This document shows, piece by piece, positions 17,526-26,472 of a stretch of 64,000 nucleotides of DNA; position 1 is the stretch's first letter; the number at the start of each line of letters is the position of its first letter. The position numbers and the translations under genes are program-made. The stretch covers positions 62,001-126,000 of the forward strand of contig NZ_JAPZVN010000003.1 of NCBI RefSeq assembly GCF_027533845.1. The letters are read 5' to 3'. The DNA is from Streptomyces sp. RPT161 (GTDB lineage: Bacteria; Actinomycetota; Actinomycetes; Streptomycetales; Streptomycetaceae). The notes under the pieces are model-generated. The model worked only from the letters and a program-made list of their open reading frames with translations, searched no databases and had not been told where the DNA came from.

Positions 17526-18329
17526 ATGGGCCGTATGACCCATGAGGACGGTTATCTGCTGGACAACCGGCAACGCGAGGCCGGTCGCCGGTTCGATGCC
17601 CTTGCCGAGATCTTCGATCCCTGGACGCGCGACCACCTCGACCGGCTTGGGTTGACGGCCGGATGGCGCTGCTGGGAGGTGGGAGCGGGCGGGACCTCGA
17701 TTCCCGCGGCGCTCGCGGAACGCGTCGGGTCCACCGGGCTCGTACTGGCGACGGACATCGAAACCTCCTGGCTGACCGGTCTGACCGCCCCGGTGGAGGT
17801 GCGGCGGCACGACGTGGCGAAGGACGAGCCGCCGGCCGGGGACTTCGACCTGGTGCACGCGCGTCTGGTACTGGTCCATCTGCCCGAGCGGGCCGAGGTG
17901 CTGCGCAGGTTGGCCGCGGCGGTGCGGCCCGGCGGCTGGCTGGTGGTGGAGGACGCCGACCCGGCGCTCCAGCCGCTGGCCTGCCCCGACGAGCGGGGCC
18001 GGGCCGAGGAACTGGCGAACCACATCCGCCGCGGCTTCCGTACGTTGCTCGCCCAGCGGGGTGTGGACCTCGCCTTCGGCCGCTCCCTGGCCGCCCTGCT
18101 GCGCGGCGCTGGGCTGGGCGACGTCCGGGCCGAAGGCTACTTCCCCCTCACCTCACCAGCCTGCCGGGAGCTGGAGGCCGCCACCGTACGTCAGCTGCGC
18201 CAGCAGTTGGTGGCGAACGGACTGGCCACCGAGGCGGAGATCGACCAGCACCTGGCCAACCTCCGCGGTGAGGACCTGGACGTCACCACCGCCCCACTCA
18301 TCACCTGCTGGGGCCGCCGCCCCGCGTAG
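17526..18329 (+). CDS. Class I SAM-dependent methyltransferase
   Basis: 267 residues. A Rossmann methyltransferase: motif I WEVGAGGTSIPAALAERVG, an acidic end of strand 2 (VLATDIETSWL), then FDLVHARLVLVHLPERAEVL and the post-motif RPGGWLVVEDADP. N-terminal REAGRRFDALAEIFDPWTRD is typical of small-molecule methylases in streptomycetes. An in-frame ATG at 17535 (MTHEDGY) is an equally possible start. Downstream of the mycothiol-type gene with 6 bases between. The methyl acceptor cannot be told. Confidence 0.8.
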   Translation: MGRMTHEDGYLLDNRQREAGRRFDALAEIFDPWTRDHLDRLGLTAGWRCWEVGAGGTSIPAALAERVGSTGLVLATDIETSWLTGLTAPVEVRRHDVAKDEPPAGDFDLVHARLVLVHLPERAEVLRRLAAAVRPGGWLVVEDADPALQPLACPDERGRAEELANHIRRGFRTLLAQRGVDLAFGRSLAALLRGAGLGDVRAEGYFPLTSPACRELEAATVRQLRQQLVANGLATEAEIDQHLANLRGEDLDVTTAPLITCWGRRPA

Positions 18330-18371
18330 ACCCCGCCCCCAACCCAAGGGAAACGACAAGGACACCATGAG

Positions 18372-19154
18372 ATGGCCGAACCACCTGTGCACCACTTCCC
18401 TGGCCGTGACGGCCTGGAACTCGCCTACCGGGAGACGGGCAGCGGTCGGCCCGTTGTGTTGCTCCACGGGTTCACGTCCACCGGGCCGCAGTGGATCCAC
18501 CACGGCCCTGCGGCCGTCCTCGCCGAGCATGGCTACCGCGTCATCCTTCCGGATCTGCGCGGTCACGGGGACAGTTCGCGTCCCCACGATCCGGCGTGCT
18601 ACCCGCCCGATGCCCTGGTCGACGACGGGCTCGCACTGATCGACTGGCTTGGACTCGAGGACTACGACCTCGGTGGATACTCGCTGGGCGGACGGATCGT
18701 GCTGCGCATGCTGGTCCGCGGTGCCCGACCGGCTCGCGCCATCGTGGCGGGTCAAGGACTCGACGCCATCAACACAGTCACCAGCCGCACCGGCCGGTAC
18801 CGCCGGGTGTTGAGCGCCCTCGCCGACCAGGAGACCATCGCGCCCGGGTCACCGGAGGAGGAACTGGCGCACTGGATCAACCAGTTGGGCGGTGACCCGC
18901 GCGCACTCCGCCATGTCCTGGACACCCTCGTCGCGACGCCGAACACCGCGTTGGACCAGGTCACGGCACCCACCCTGGTGGCGGTCGGCAACCAGGACAA
19001 CAGTCACTCGACCGCGCAGGAGCTGGCCGCGGCACTTCCCGACGCGCGGTTCGCCCGAGTGCCCGGCGACCACTTCACCGCGTTCACCAGCCCCGAACTC
19101 GCGGCCGCCGTCCTGGCCTTCCTCAACGACCATCCGCACCGGCCGACATCATGA
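18372..19154 (+). CDS. Alpha/beta-fold hydrolase
   Basis: 260 residues. PVVLLHGFTSTGPQWIHHGP (oxyanion HG), VILPDLRGHGDSSRP, nucleophile elbow GYSLGGRIVL, an acid region at VAVGNQDNSHSTAQ, and the late PGDHFTAFTSPELAAA with the probable catalytic His. Length is usual for the family. An out-of-frame ATG at 18367 lies just before the chosen start; the frame here is fixed by the domain. It follows the methyltransferase by 42 bases and is convergent with the FAH-family gene. No substrate is evident. Confidence 0.85.
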   Translation: MAEPPVHHFPGRDGLELAYRETGSGRPVVLLHGFTSTGPQWIHHGPAAVLAEHGYRVILPDLRGHGDSSRPHDPACYPPDALVDDGLALIDWLGLEDYDLGGYSLGGRIVLRMLVRGARPARAIVAGQGLDAINTVTSRTGRYRRVLSALADQETIAPGSPEEELAHWINQLGGDPRALRHVLDTLVATPNTALDQVTAPTLVAVGNQDNSHSTAQELAAALPDARFARVPGDHFTAFTSPELAAAVLAFLNDHPHRPTS

Positions 19155-19290
19155 ACGCGAACCACCGTCCGCAAACCGGGTGCTGGTCGGTCGGCCTGTT
19201 GGATGTGGCGGGAGCGGGCCGCGGGGACCGCGACCCGCTCCACCGTCGTCCCCGCCGAAAGGCGCGAGGAACGGCGTTCACGGCCTGACG

Positions 19291-20175
19291 TCAGAAGTCC
19301 GAAGCCGCGATCCGGTTCGAGAGCGTCCCGAGCCCCTCGATCGAGCACTCCACGGAGTCGCCCGGCTTGAGGTACCGGGGCGGTTGGGCGGCGAATCCGG
19401 TACCGGCCGGGGTGCCCGTTAGGATGATGTCGCCGGGTTCGAGTGGCACGATGCGGGAGATCTCCGCGATCGTCCGGGCTACCCCGAAGACCATCTGGCT
19501 GGTACAAGAGGTCTGCCGTGGCTCGCCGTTGAGGGTCAGCGTGATCGCCAGGTCGTGGGGGTCACGGACTTCGTCGGCGGTGGTGATCCACGGGCCCAGC
19601 GGACAGCTGGCGGCCAGACTCTTCGACAGGTAGTACTGCCTGTGCCGGGTTTGCAGGTCCCGCGCGGTGATGTCATTGGCGACGCAGTAGCCGAAGACGT
19701 GCTCGAACGCTTCGCTCTCGGCGACCTTACGGGCGTGGCGGCCGATGACCACGGCGAGTTCGACCTCCCAGTCGAACTCCTGGGACAGGGAGTAGTCGAG
19801 TGCGATCGGGCCGTGGGGTCCGGCCACGCTGACCCTGTCCTTGGTGAACACCACCGGGTGCTTCGGGCGCCGGTAAGGCCGACCCGCCTTCTGGTACGCC
19901 TCCTCCCCGTGGTCGGTGTAGTTGAGTCCGAGGGCGAACAGGTTCTTCTCCGGGCGTGGCAGCGGTGCCAGCAGTTCGGCCTCGCTGATGGGAATCCGAT
20001 GGCCTTCCCCGGCCTTCCGCTGGGCCTCGTGCCAGAGGTCGGGACCGGCTTGGATCAGCTCCGGTACGGTGCGTGGCTGGGTGCCGTCGTCCTCTGGGAC
20101 GACGAGGTGGCCGTGGTCCTCGCTGACGAATGCCAGTCGTTCCCTGCCTGCCAACCGGACGGTGGCAACTCGCAA
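19291..20175 (-). CDS. Fumarylacetoacetate hydrolase (FAH)-family protein, TTG start
   Basis: 294 residues from a TTG at 20175, chosen because GGGAGGAG lies a few bases before it and the family homology (LRVATVRLAGRERLAFV) begins there; the longer reading from 20259 has a non-protein-like leader. FALGLNYTDHGEEAY and HPVVFTKDRVSVAGP precede EFDWEVELAVVIGRHARKV, which holds the metal-binding acidic residues, then YCVANDITARDLQ and DIILTGTPAGTG. Such enzymes cleave C-C bonds in beta-diketones, hydrolyse acylpyruvates or decarboxylate oxaloacetate. Ninety bases downstream of the acyl-CoA dehydrogenase gene on the same strand, so probably in one catabolic operon. Confidence 0.85.
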   Translation of the reverse strand: MRVATVRLAGRERLAFVSEDHGHLVVPEDDGTQPRTVPELIQAGPDLWHEAQRKAGEGHRIPISEAELLAPLPRPEKNLFALGLNYTDHGEEAYQKAGRPYRRPKHPVVFTKDRVSVAGPHGPIALDYSLSQEFDWEVELAVVIGRHARKVAESEAFEHVFGYCVANDITARDLQTRHRQYYLSKSLAASCPLGPWITTADEVRDPHDLAITLTLNGEPRQTSCTSQMVFGVARTIAEISRIVPLEPGDIILTGTPAGTGFAAQPPRYLKPGDSVECSIEGLGTLSNRIAASDF

Positions 20176-20265
20176 GGCTCCTCCCTCGATGTGCGTTCGA
20201 CGGTGATGTGAAGCGTGTCTGATGCGCCTGTGGCACTGCGCGGTGGTGTCTGTCCGCAACGAGGT

Positions 20266-21465
20266 TCAGGCGAGCAGCCGTTCGAGGTTGTGGGCCACCG
20301 TGCCGCGCAGCACCTCGGAGGCGCCACCCGCCATCGTCAGCATGCGGGCATCGCGCATCAGCCGGGCCAGCGGCAACTTGTCTGACAGCCCGTTGGCACC
20401 ACACATCTGGGCTGCCGCGTTGGTGACCCGGATCGCCAGTTCGCCGGCGACGTACTTGGCCATGGCGCTCGGTGCGCCGGTGTGGTCACCGGCCGCCAGT
20501 TCCCCGGCGGCCCACGTGGTGATCGACTCGGCCGCCTTCACCTCGCTGACGAGCGGGGCGAGCGTGGTCCGCATGGTCAGCTGGGGAGGGGATCCTGCCG
20601 GGTGGCGTTGGCTGGTGTAGTCGAAGGCAGTACGCAACGCGGACTTCGACAGGCCGATACAAATGGCCGCCTGGCCGAGGCGTTTGGCGTTGTAGTGCCG
20701 CATCACCCGGCGAAGCGAGCCCCGGTCGAAGTCGAGTACCACCCGCTCGTGCGGGACGAACACATCGTTGTAGTGGACGTGGTACTCGCCGAGGCCGCGC
20801 AGGCCGAGCTTCTGCTTGCGGTCGTCGATTTCCACCGTGCCGCCCTGCGGGCCGAGCAGGGTGCGGTCAACGAGGAAGAGGCCGATCTGCCGGGAGTCGG
20901 CTGCGGGCTTGGCCACCACGAAGTGCACCAGGCGGTGCGCGGCACCGGTGATCCAGTCCTTGTGGCCGTTGATCCGGAAGCCGCCGTCGACAGGGGTGGC
21001 GACGGTGCTGAACCGGGCGATGTTCGACCCGGTCTGCGGCTCGCTCATCGCGAAGGCCGCGTACTTGTCACCTGCGGCGATCTGCTGGAGGTAGGAGTCC
21101 CGCAGCGCTTCGGGCGCGTACTCGCGCAACATGCCGATCTGCCCGAGGTTCTGGTCCATGACAGCCTTGGCGACCGTCGGCGACACCCGGGCCAACTCCT
21201 CGAAGACGCGCAGCAGGAAGTACAGGCGCTCGGCGCCGCCGTGCGGTTGGTCGGAGTCGTAACGAAAGGCGTTGGCGAACAGGCCGAGGCCGGCCATTTC
21301 CGCGAACAACTCCTCGCCGATGTCGTCGCTGCGGTCGATGGCCTCGGCCACCGGTGCCAGTCGTTCCTGCGCGAAACGGGAAACCGTGCGGATAAACGCC
21401 TCGGTATCGGCGTCTTCGACCAGTGTGACGGCGGCGGCTGGCACGGGCGCGGCTAAGTTCGACAT
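20266..21465 (-). CDS. Acyl-CoA dehydrogenase-family flavoprotein
   Basis: 399 residues from ATG 21465 (MSNLAAPVPAAAV), preceded by GAAAGG. FAQERLAPVAEAID and VMDQNLGQIGML are in the N-terminal helical domain. YAAFAMSEPQTGSNIARFST is the FAD-binding ACAD signature and INGHKDWITGAAHR follows it. The C-terminal CGANGLSDKLPLARLMRDAR and MAGGASEVLRGTVAHNL match the helical domain. At the place where medium-chain enzymes have the catalytic Glu of Y-E-G-T, this protein reads A-G-G-A, so the base must be elsewhere or absent. Upstream of the FAH-family gene on the same strand. It may desaturate or otherwise oxidise an acyl thioester. Confidence 0.85.
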   Translation of the reverse strand: MSNLAAPVPAAAVTLVEDADTEAFIRTVSRFAQERLAPVAEAIDRSDDIGEELFAEMAGLGLFANAFRYDSDQPHGGAERLYFLLRVFEELARVSPTVAKAVMDQNLGQIGMLREYAPEALRDSYLQQIAAGDKYAAFAMSEPQTGSNIARFSTVATPVDGGFRINGHKDWITGAAHRLVHFVVAKPAADSRQIGLFLVDRTLLGPQGGTVEIDDRKQKLGLRGLGEYHVHYNDVFVPHERVVLDFDRGSLRRVMRHYNAKRLGQAAICIGLSKSALRTAFDYTSQRHPAGSPPQLTMRTTLAPLVSEVKAAESITTWAAGELAAGDHTGAPSAMAKYVAGELAIRVTNAAAQMCGANGLSDKLPLARLMRDARMLTMAGGASEVLRGTVAHNLERLLA

Positions 21466-21981
21466 GGTGACGGGTGGGCCTTTCAACTCGAAGTTCCGTT
21501 GCGTGGTGACTGAAACAGTCCCACTCAGACCATGCCATCCGGTCATTACGTTGCGGTTACACCACACATTGAATGGCCGGTTGTCGGCGGATGCTGTACA
21601 TCACAGCAACCGAGGGTGCCGACATTGACGTCGCGGGCCGAACTCCCCTGTACTTCCGGTAACCCAGCAGGCCTTTCAGTACTGGCGCCTCAGCCCCGCC
21701 TACTCTGAGGAGCGGCCTGTCCGCCCTGGTGGGGGGCCTGCACCGGCCACCCGAGAGGGGAGTTGGCAGTGGCGGCGACCGCTGGACGACCGTGGTCCGG
21801 CACCGGCGTTCGGCGTTAACGCCCGCAAGGGGCGTGGCGTTGGTCGGCCGTTGATATCCGGCCATGTCTCACACCGGGTACCCGCCGAGCGGGATATGGG
21901 ACAGGCTAGCCCGGAGCCGAACCCGCTACGCTTCCTCGCCGGAAAACGGCGAACTTCCCAAGAAGGTAAAGGCATGCGCTT
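21466..21981. other. Intergenic region without a recognisable gene
   Basis: About 516 bases between the divergent acyl-CoA dehydrogenase and TauE-like genes. Open frames here read as low-complexity Arg/Pro-rich strings without domain resemblance. The parts next to each gene must contain the two divergent promoters. Nothing else is seen. Confidence 0.5.
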
Positions 21982-22890
21982 ATGACACTGTCTTCGCTGA
22001 ACCTCACCGTGCTGTTGCTGATGGGCGTGGCAGCGGGGGGAGTCGGAGCATTATCTGGAATCGGCGGAGGAGCGATCGTCGTCCCCGCTCTCGTGCTCGG
22101 GTACGGAGTACCGTTCCGCACGGCCGTGGCGGTGTCCTTGGCCGCCGTGATCGCCAACTCGGCCATGGGGTCGGCGACTTACTTACGGCAGGGGCTGACG
22201 CACAAGAGGCTCGCCTTCAGCCTGGAGGTGGCCACCACGGTCGGCGGCATCACCGGCAGCCTCGTCACCGCCTTCATCCCACGCCCCGCCCTGGAAGCCG
22301 TCTTCGGCGCCTCCCAGTTCCTCTCCGCCGAACTGACCAGGCAGCGCAAGCGGCGTGCGCCGCGACACACACCGGCACCGGTGGGCGCGTCCCGTCCGGC
22401 AGGGCCACCACCCGACGCACTGACCCAGCACGGGCTGCGTGCGATCGAGGGTGACTGCGCGCTGGACGGACTGATCGCCGACGAGACCGACGGCACCGCC
22501 GTCCGCTACCGCGGTCGACGCCCGATCATCGGCGCTGGTGCCTCGCTGGTGGCCGGGATGCTCTCGGGGATGCTCGGCATCGGAGGCGGCTTCCTCAAAG
22601 TGCCCGCGATGACAACGGGGATGCACGTTCCCGTTCGCGTAGCGACCGCCACCAGCCAGTTCATGATCGGTATCACCGCTGTGGCGAGCTTCGTTGTCTA
22701 CTACGCGGCCGGCGTCGTCCAACCGCTTCTGATCGCCCCCGTCGTCCTGGGCATCACGCTCGGCTCGTACCTCGGATCGCAACTGTCCGGCAGGGTCTCG
22801 GTGCGGGGCATAGAAGCGGTCTACATGGCCACCGTCCTGGCTTCCGGACTTTCCTTCCTGCTCGGCGCCTTGGGAGTCCTCCATGTCTGA
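21982..22890 (+). CDS. TauE/SafE-family sulfite/organosulfonate exporter-like membrane protein
   Basis: 302 residues with two repeated membrane halves. Each half starts with the family glycine-rich motif: GALSGIGGGAIVVPALVLGYG near residue 22 and GMLSGMLGIGGGFLKVPAM near residue 195. Between them is an unusually long hydrophilic loop (about residues 115-175, RQRKRRAPRHTPAPVG). Members export sulfite, sulfoacetate or related anions or move other small substrates. It overlaps the DUF1634 gene by 8 bases; this pairing is common. Substrate not known. Confidence 0.85.
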   Translation: MTLSSLNLTVLLLMGVAAGGVGALSGIGGGAIVVPALVLGYGVPFRTAVAVSLAAVIANSAMGSATYLRQGLTHKRLAFSLEVATTVGGITGSLVTAFIPRPALEAVFGASQFLSAELTRQRKRRAPRHTPAPVGASRPAGPPPDALTQHGLRAIEGDCALDGLIADETDGTAVRYRGRRPIIGAGASLVAGMLSGMLGIGGGFLKVPAMTTGMHVPVRVATATSQFMIGITAVASFVVYYAAGVVQPLLIAPVVLGITLGSYLGSQLSGRVSVRGIEAVYMATVLASGLSFLLGALGVLHV

Positions 22891-23332
22891 CGCCAAATCG
22901 CGTAAGCCGTTCACTGCCGCGTCAACGCAGCCGCACAGCGAGGTTGAGGCCGACTCGTCCACGAGCACCTCCGCAGACCAGGCCACCGGAACCCTGCGGG
23001 CGCGGATCGCGCGGGAAAGCCGGACCAACCGCATCGCGGCCACCGTCCTCACCGGCGTCTGCGCCCTCGCCCTGGCGCTGATCCTGACGGGCCTGGTCGT
23101 CAGCCTCGCCACCGGTGACCGCACCGCCCGCGGCCTACCACTCACCGCGCTCGGTTCCCAGGGCGGAACCGGCTCCCTACTGCTCGGCATCGGAGTGATC
23201 GCACTCGCCACCGCCCCCGCACTGGGGGTCATCACCACGGTCGCCCGCTGGCTCAAGGCCGGCGAATGGCGCTACGCCCTCGTGGCCGCCCTGGTCGCCG
23301 CTCTGCTGGTCGGCGGCGCGTTCCTTGGATAG
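22883..23332 (+). CDS. DUF1634-type small membrane protein
   Basis: 149 residues: a hydrophilic N-terminus (about 50 residues) followed by three hydrophobic segments (VLTGVCALALALILTGLVVS, TGSLLLGIGVIALATAPALG and ALVAALVAALLVGGAFLG). The pattern and the 8-base overlap with a TauE/SafE gene match the DUF1634 proteins that habitually accompany such transporters. Probably an accessory subunit in the same membrane complex; no biochemical role is established to my knowledge. Confidence 0.7.
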   Translation: MSDAKSRKPFTAASTQPHSEVEADSSTSTSADQATGTLRARIARESRTNRIAATVLTGVCALALALILTGLVVSLATGDRTARGLPLTALGSQGGTGSLLLGIGVIALATAPALGVITTVARWLKAGEWRYALVAALVAALLVGGAFLG

Positions 23333-23544
23333 ACCGGCGCGGTCGCCGCGCCATCCCGCCGTCTGGTAACGGGTGGTCCCGTCCCCCAGACGGCGCACGG
23401 ACACCAACGGCAGCGGCCTCCTACGCCGCCGGAACGGCTGGCTCCGACTCGATCGCCCTGTGATCGGGACGCAGAAGCGATAGAAATGGTGTTATGTGCG
23501 GAGGTTCCGGGCCCTTTGGGCGTAGCTCGTCCGAAGGAACCCAT

Positions 23545-26472
23545 GTGCCCGGCCAGCCTCCCCATCCAAGACGTGGAAAGCACCCGGAACACAGCCGACC
23601 GCACCAGGGGAAGGCCCGGTGGCTGCTTGGCCGTATGGGCTCCCTGGTGGGCGTGCGCAGCCTCGCCGGGCAGGTGTTCCTCCTGCAGTCGGCGGTCGTG
23701 GTGTTGGTCGTCGCCGCCGCGCTGGCCGCCCTCGTGGTGCAGGCACAGCACGACAGCACGGCCGACGCCCGTGACCGGACCCTTGCCGTCGCGGAATCGT
23801 TCGCGAACTCCCCCGGGATCCTGGCGGCGCTGGCCAGCCCGAATCCCACCGCGGTGCTGCAGCCGAGCGCCGAGGCGGCCCGGAAGGCCGCCGGTGTCGA
23901 CGCGATCATCGTGTACAAGCTGGACGGGATCACCCTCACCCACAGCGATCCGAGCCAGATCGGGAAGCGCGTCATCGGCCCCTACGCACAGGCCGCGGCC
24001 GGGCAGCCGTTCACCAGTACCTTCCAGGGCTCCTTGGGGCTCTCGGTGATCTCGGCGGTTCCCGTCAAGGACGTCCACGGCTCCGTCGTCGCCATCGTCT
24101 CCTGCCCGCTGACGGTCGAGAGGGTGCAGCACAGGGTGAGCCGGCAGGTGCCGGTGCTGTTCGGCAGCGCGGCCGGGGCCCTTGTCATCGCCGCGGGTGG
24201 GGCAGGTCTGGTGAGCCGACGGTTGCGGCGCCAGACGCACGGCCTGGGCCCGATTGAGATGACCCGGATGTACGAGCACCACGACGCTGTCCTGCACGCG
24301 GTACGGGAGGGCGTGCTGATCATCGGGGGTGACGGTCGGCTGGTGCTGGCCAACGACGAGGCGCGACGGCTGCTGGAACTGCCGGCGGACGCGGAGCAGC
24401 GCCACGTCACCGATCTGGGGCTGGAGGCGGACCTCGCCGAACTGCTGACCTCCGACCGTGCGGCCACCGACGAGGTGTACCTGGTGGCCGACCGGCTGCT
24501 GGCGGTCAGCAAGCGGCTGGCCGCACCCGCCGGCTCGGCCGGCAGTGTGGTGACGCTACGTGACACCACCGAGCTGCGGGCCCTCTACGGTAGGGCCGAG
24601 ACGGCCCGTGAGCGGTTGAAGCTGCTCTACGACGCCGGGGGACGTGTCGGGACCACGCTGGATGTGCAACGTACCGCGCGGGAGCTGGCGGACGTGGCGG
24701 TCCCCCGGTTCGCGGACATCGCCACCGTCGAGCTCTTCGATCCCGTCCTGCGGGGTGAGGAGCCGCCCGGTGCGGGCACCGAGATACGCCGGACCGCCGC
24801 CGCGGGCCTGCAGGAGGACGGTCCCTTCTACCCTGTCGGCAAGCTGATCCGGTTTTCCACCTCCCACCCCATCGCCGCGGGCGTCGTCAGCGGTCGGGCG
24901 GTCCTCGCGGCGGACCTGAGCACCTCCGACGGCTGGCGGGCGCAGGACCCCGAACGTGCCGAGCGGATCCTCGACCACGGCGTCCACTCCCTGCTCGTGG
25001 TCCCGTTGCGGGCCCGTGGAGTGGTGCTCGGGACGGTCGCCTTCTGGCGGGCGAACGCCTCCCCGCGGTTCGAGGAGGAGGACGTGTCCGTCGCCGAGGA
25101 ACTGGCCGCCCAGGCAGCGGTGTGCATCGACAACGCCCGCCGCTACACCCGCGAGCACGCCATGGCCGTCACCCTGCAGCGCAGCCTGCTCCCCCGCGAA
25201 CTGCCCGCGCAGACCGCCCTCGATGTGGCCTACCGCTACCTTCCCGCCCATGCCGGGGTCGGCGGCGACTGGTTCGACGTCATCCCGCTGTCGGGCTCCC
25301 GGGTGGCCCTGGTGGTCGGCGACGTCGTCGGCCACGGCCTGCACGCCGCGGCCACCATGGGTCGGCTGCGCACCGCCGTTCTCAACTTCTCCGCCCTGGA
25401 CATGCCTCCCGACGAGTTGCTCGGCCGTCTCGACGAGCTGGTGGCCAGGATCGATGCCGAGGAGGCCGCGGGTGCGGGCGCGCCGGGGATCATCGGCGCC
25501 ACCTGCCAGTACGCGGTCTACGACCCCGTCTCCGGACAGGTGGTCACCGCCACCGCGGGCCATCCGGGGTTGGCGGTGGTCCACCCCGACGGGAGCGCGG
25601 GCTTCCCCCAGGTGCCCATCAACCCGCCGCTGGGCCTGGGCGCCCGGCTGCCCTTCGAGAGCGCTGAGCTGACCGTGCCCGAGGGCTCCCGGCTGGTGCT
25701 CTACACCGACGGCCTCGTCGAGGACCGCGATCGTGACCTGGACACCGGGCTGGAGGCCCTGCGCGGTGCCCTGGCCGGGCCGGACCGCACCCCGGAGGCC
25801 ACCTGCGCGGCGGTTATGGAGGCCGTGCTGCCCGCCCAACCCAGGGATGACGTCGCGCTGCTGGTGGCCCGTACCCACCGCCTCGCCCCCAACCAGGTCG
25901 CCGAGTGGGACGTGCCCCGTGATCCCGCGGCGGTGCCGCCGGTGCGCAACGCCTGTGTCCGCCAGTTGGAGGAGTGGGGCCTGGAGCACATCGCCTTCGC
26001 CGCCGAACTCACCCTCAGCGAACTGATCACCAACGCCGTCCGCTACGGCACCGAACCCATCACCGTCCGGCTGCTGCGCGACCGCACCCTCATCTGCGAG
26101 GTGTCCGACGGCAGCAGCACCTCGCCCCGCATGCGCCGCGCCCAGGCCACTGACGAGGGCGGCCGCGGCCTCTTCATGGTCGCCCAGCTCGCCGATCGAT
26201 GGGGCACCCGCTACACCCCCACCGGCAAAGTCATCTGGGCCGAGCACGCCCTCCACAACGGCACCGCCCTGGTGGCCGACGACCTCGGCCTGACAGCCTC
26301 CGGGAACTCCGGGACGGGGCCGCACGACCAGCACTCGACAAACAGCAACGGCGACTCGCGTCAGGGGAGTTCATCAGTGACTCAACGCCGCGAAGCGAGG
26401 GACCCGTCAACGACCAGGCGTCCACCGGTGACAACCGCTCGCCCCTGTCTGCCCGGCCTGGAGCCGTCGTGA
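23545..26472 (+). CDS. Membrane sensor with PAS, GAF, SpoIIE-type PP2C phosphatase and anti-sigma-like kinase domains
   Basis: About 975 residues from GTG 23545, preceded by GAAGGA at a good distance. After a first membrane helix (VFLLQSAVVVLVVAAALAAL) comes an extracellular CitA/DcuS-like sensor (ARKAAGVDAIIVYKLDGITL, SDPSQIGKRVIGPYA) and a second helix (VLFGSAAGALVIAAGGAGLV). Then PAS (VREGVLIIGGDGRLVLANDEARR), GAF (RELADVAVPRFADIATVEL to VCIDNARR), the PP2C core (AGVGGDWFDVIPLSG, VGDVVGHGLHAAATMGRLR, LYTDGLVEDRD) and a C-terminal HATPase_c_2 (ELTLSELITNAVRYG, RGLFMVAQLADRWG). Such proteins control sigma factors through anti-anti-sigma dephosphorylation. Its stop overlaps a solute-binding-protein gene by GTGA. 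Confidence 0.9.
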   Translation: MPGQPPHPRRGKHPEHSRPHQGKARWLLGRMGSLVGVRSLAGQVFLLQSAVVVLVVAAALAALVVQAQHDSTADARDRTLAVAESFANSPGILAALASPNPTAVLQPSAEAARKAAGVDAIIVYKLDGITLTHSDPSQIGKRVIGPYAQAAAGQPFTSTFQGSLGLSVISAVPVKDVHGSVVAIVSCPLTVERVQHRVSRQVPVLFGSAAGALVIAAGGAGLVSRRLRRQTHGLGPIEMTRMYEHHDAVLHAVREGVLIIGGDGRLVLANDEARRLLELPADAEQRHVTDLGLEADLAELLTSDRAATDEVYLVADRLLAVSKRLAAPAGSAGSVVTLRDTTELRALYGRAETARERLKLLYDAGGRVGTTLDVQRTARELADVAVPRFADIATVELFDPVLRGEEPPGAGTEIRRTAAAGLQEDGPFYPVGKLIRFSTSHPIAAGVVSGRAVLAADLSTSDGWRAQDPERAERILDHGVHSLLVVPLRARGVVLGTVAFWRANASPRFEEEDVSVAEELAAQAAVCIDNARRYTREHAMAVTLQRSLLPRELPAQTALDVAYRYLPAHAGVGGDWFDVIPLSGSRVALVVGDVVGHGLHAAATMGRLRTAVLNFSALDMPPDELLGRLDELVARIDAEEAAGAGAPGIIGATCQYAVYDPVSGQVVTATAGHPGLAVVHPDGSAGFPQVPINPPLGLGARLPFESAELTVPEGSRLVLYTDGLVEDRDRDLDTGLEALRGALAGPDRTPEATCAAVMEAVLPAQPRDDVALLVARTHRLAPNQVAEWDVPRDPAAVPPVRNACVRQLEEWGLEHIAFAAELTLSELITNAVRYGTEPITVRLLRDRTLICEVSDGSSTSPRMRRAQATDEGGRGLFMVAQLADRWGTRYTPTGKVIWAEHALHNGTALVADDLGLTASGNSGTGPHDQHSTNSNGDSRQGSSSVTQRREARDPSTTRRPPVTTARPCLPGLEPS

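Noticed and set aside
24556-26334. 592-codon minus-strand frame opposite the SpoIIE sensor gene
   Set aside because: Shadow frame with low-complexity Gly/Val/Asp-rich sequence; the plus strand has four recognisable domains.
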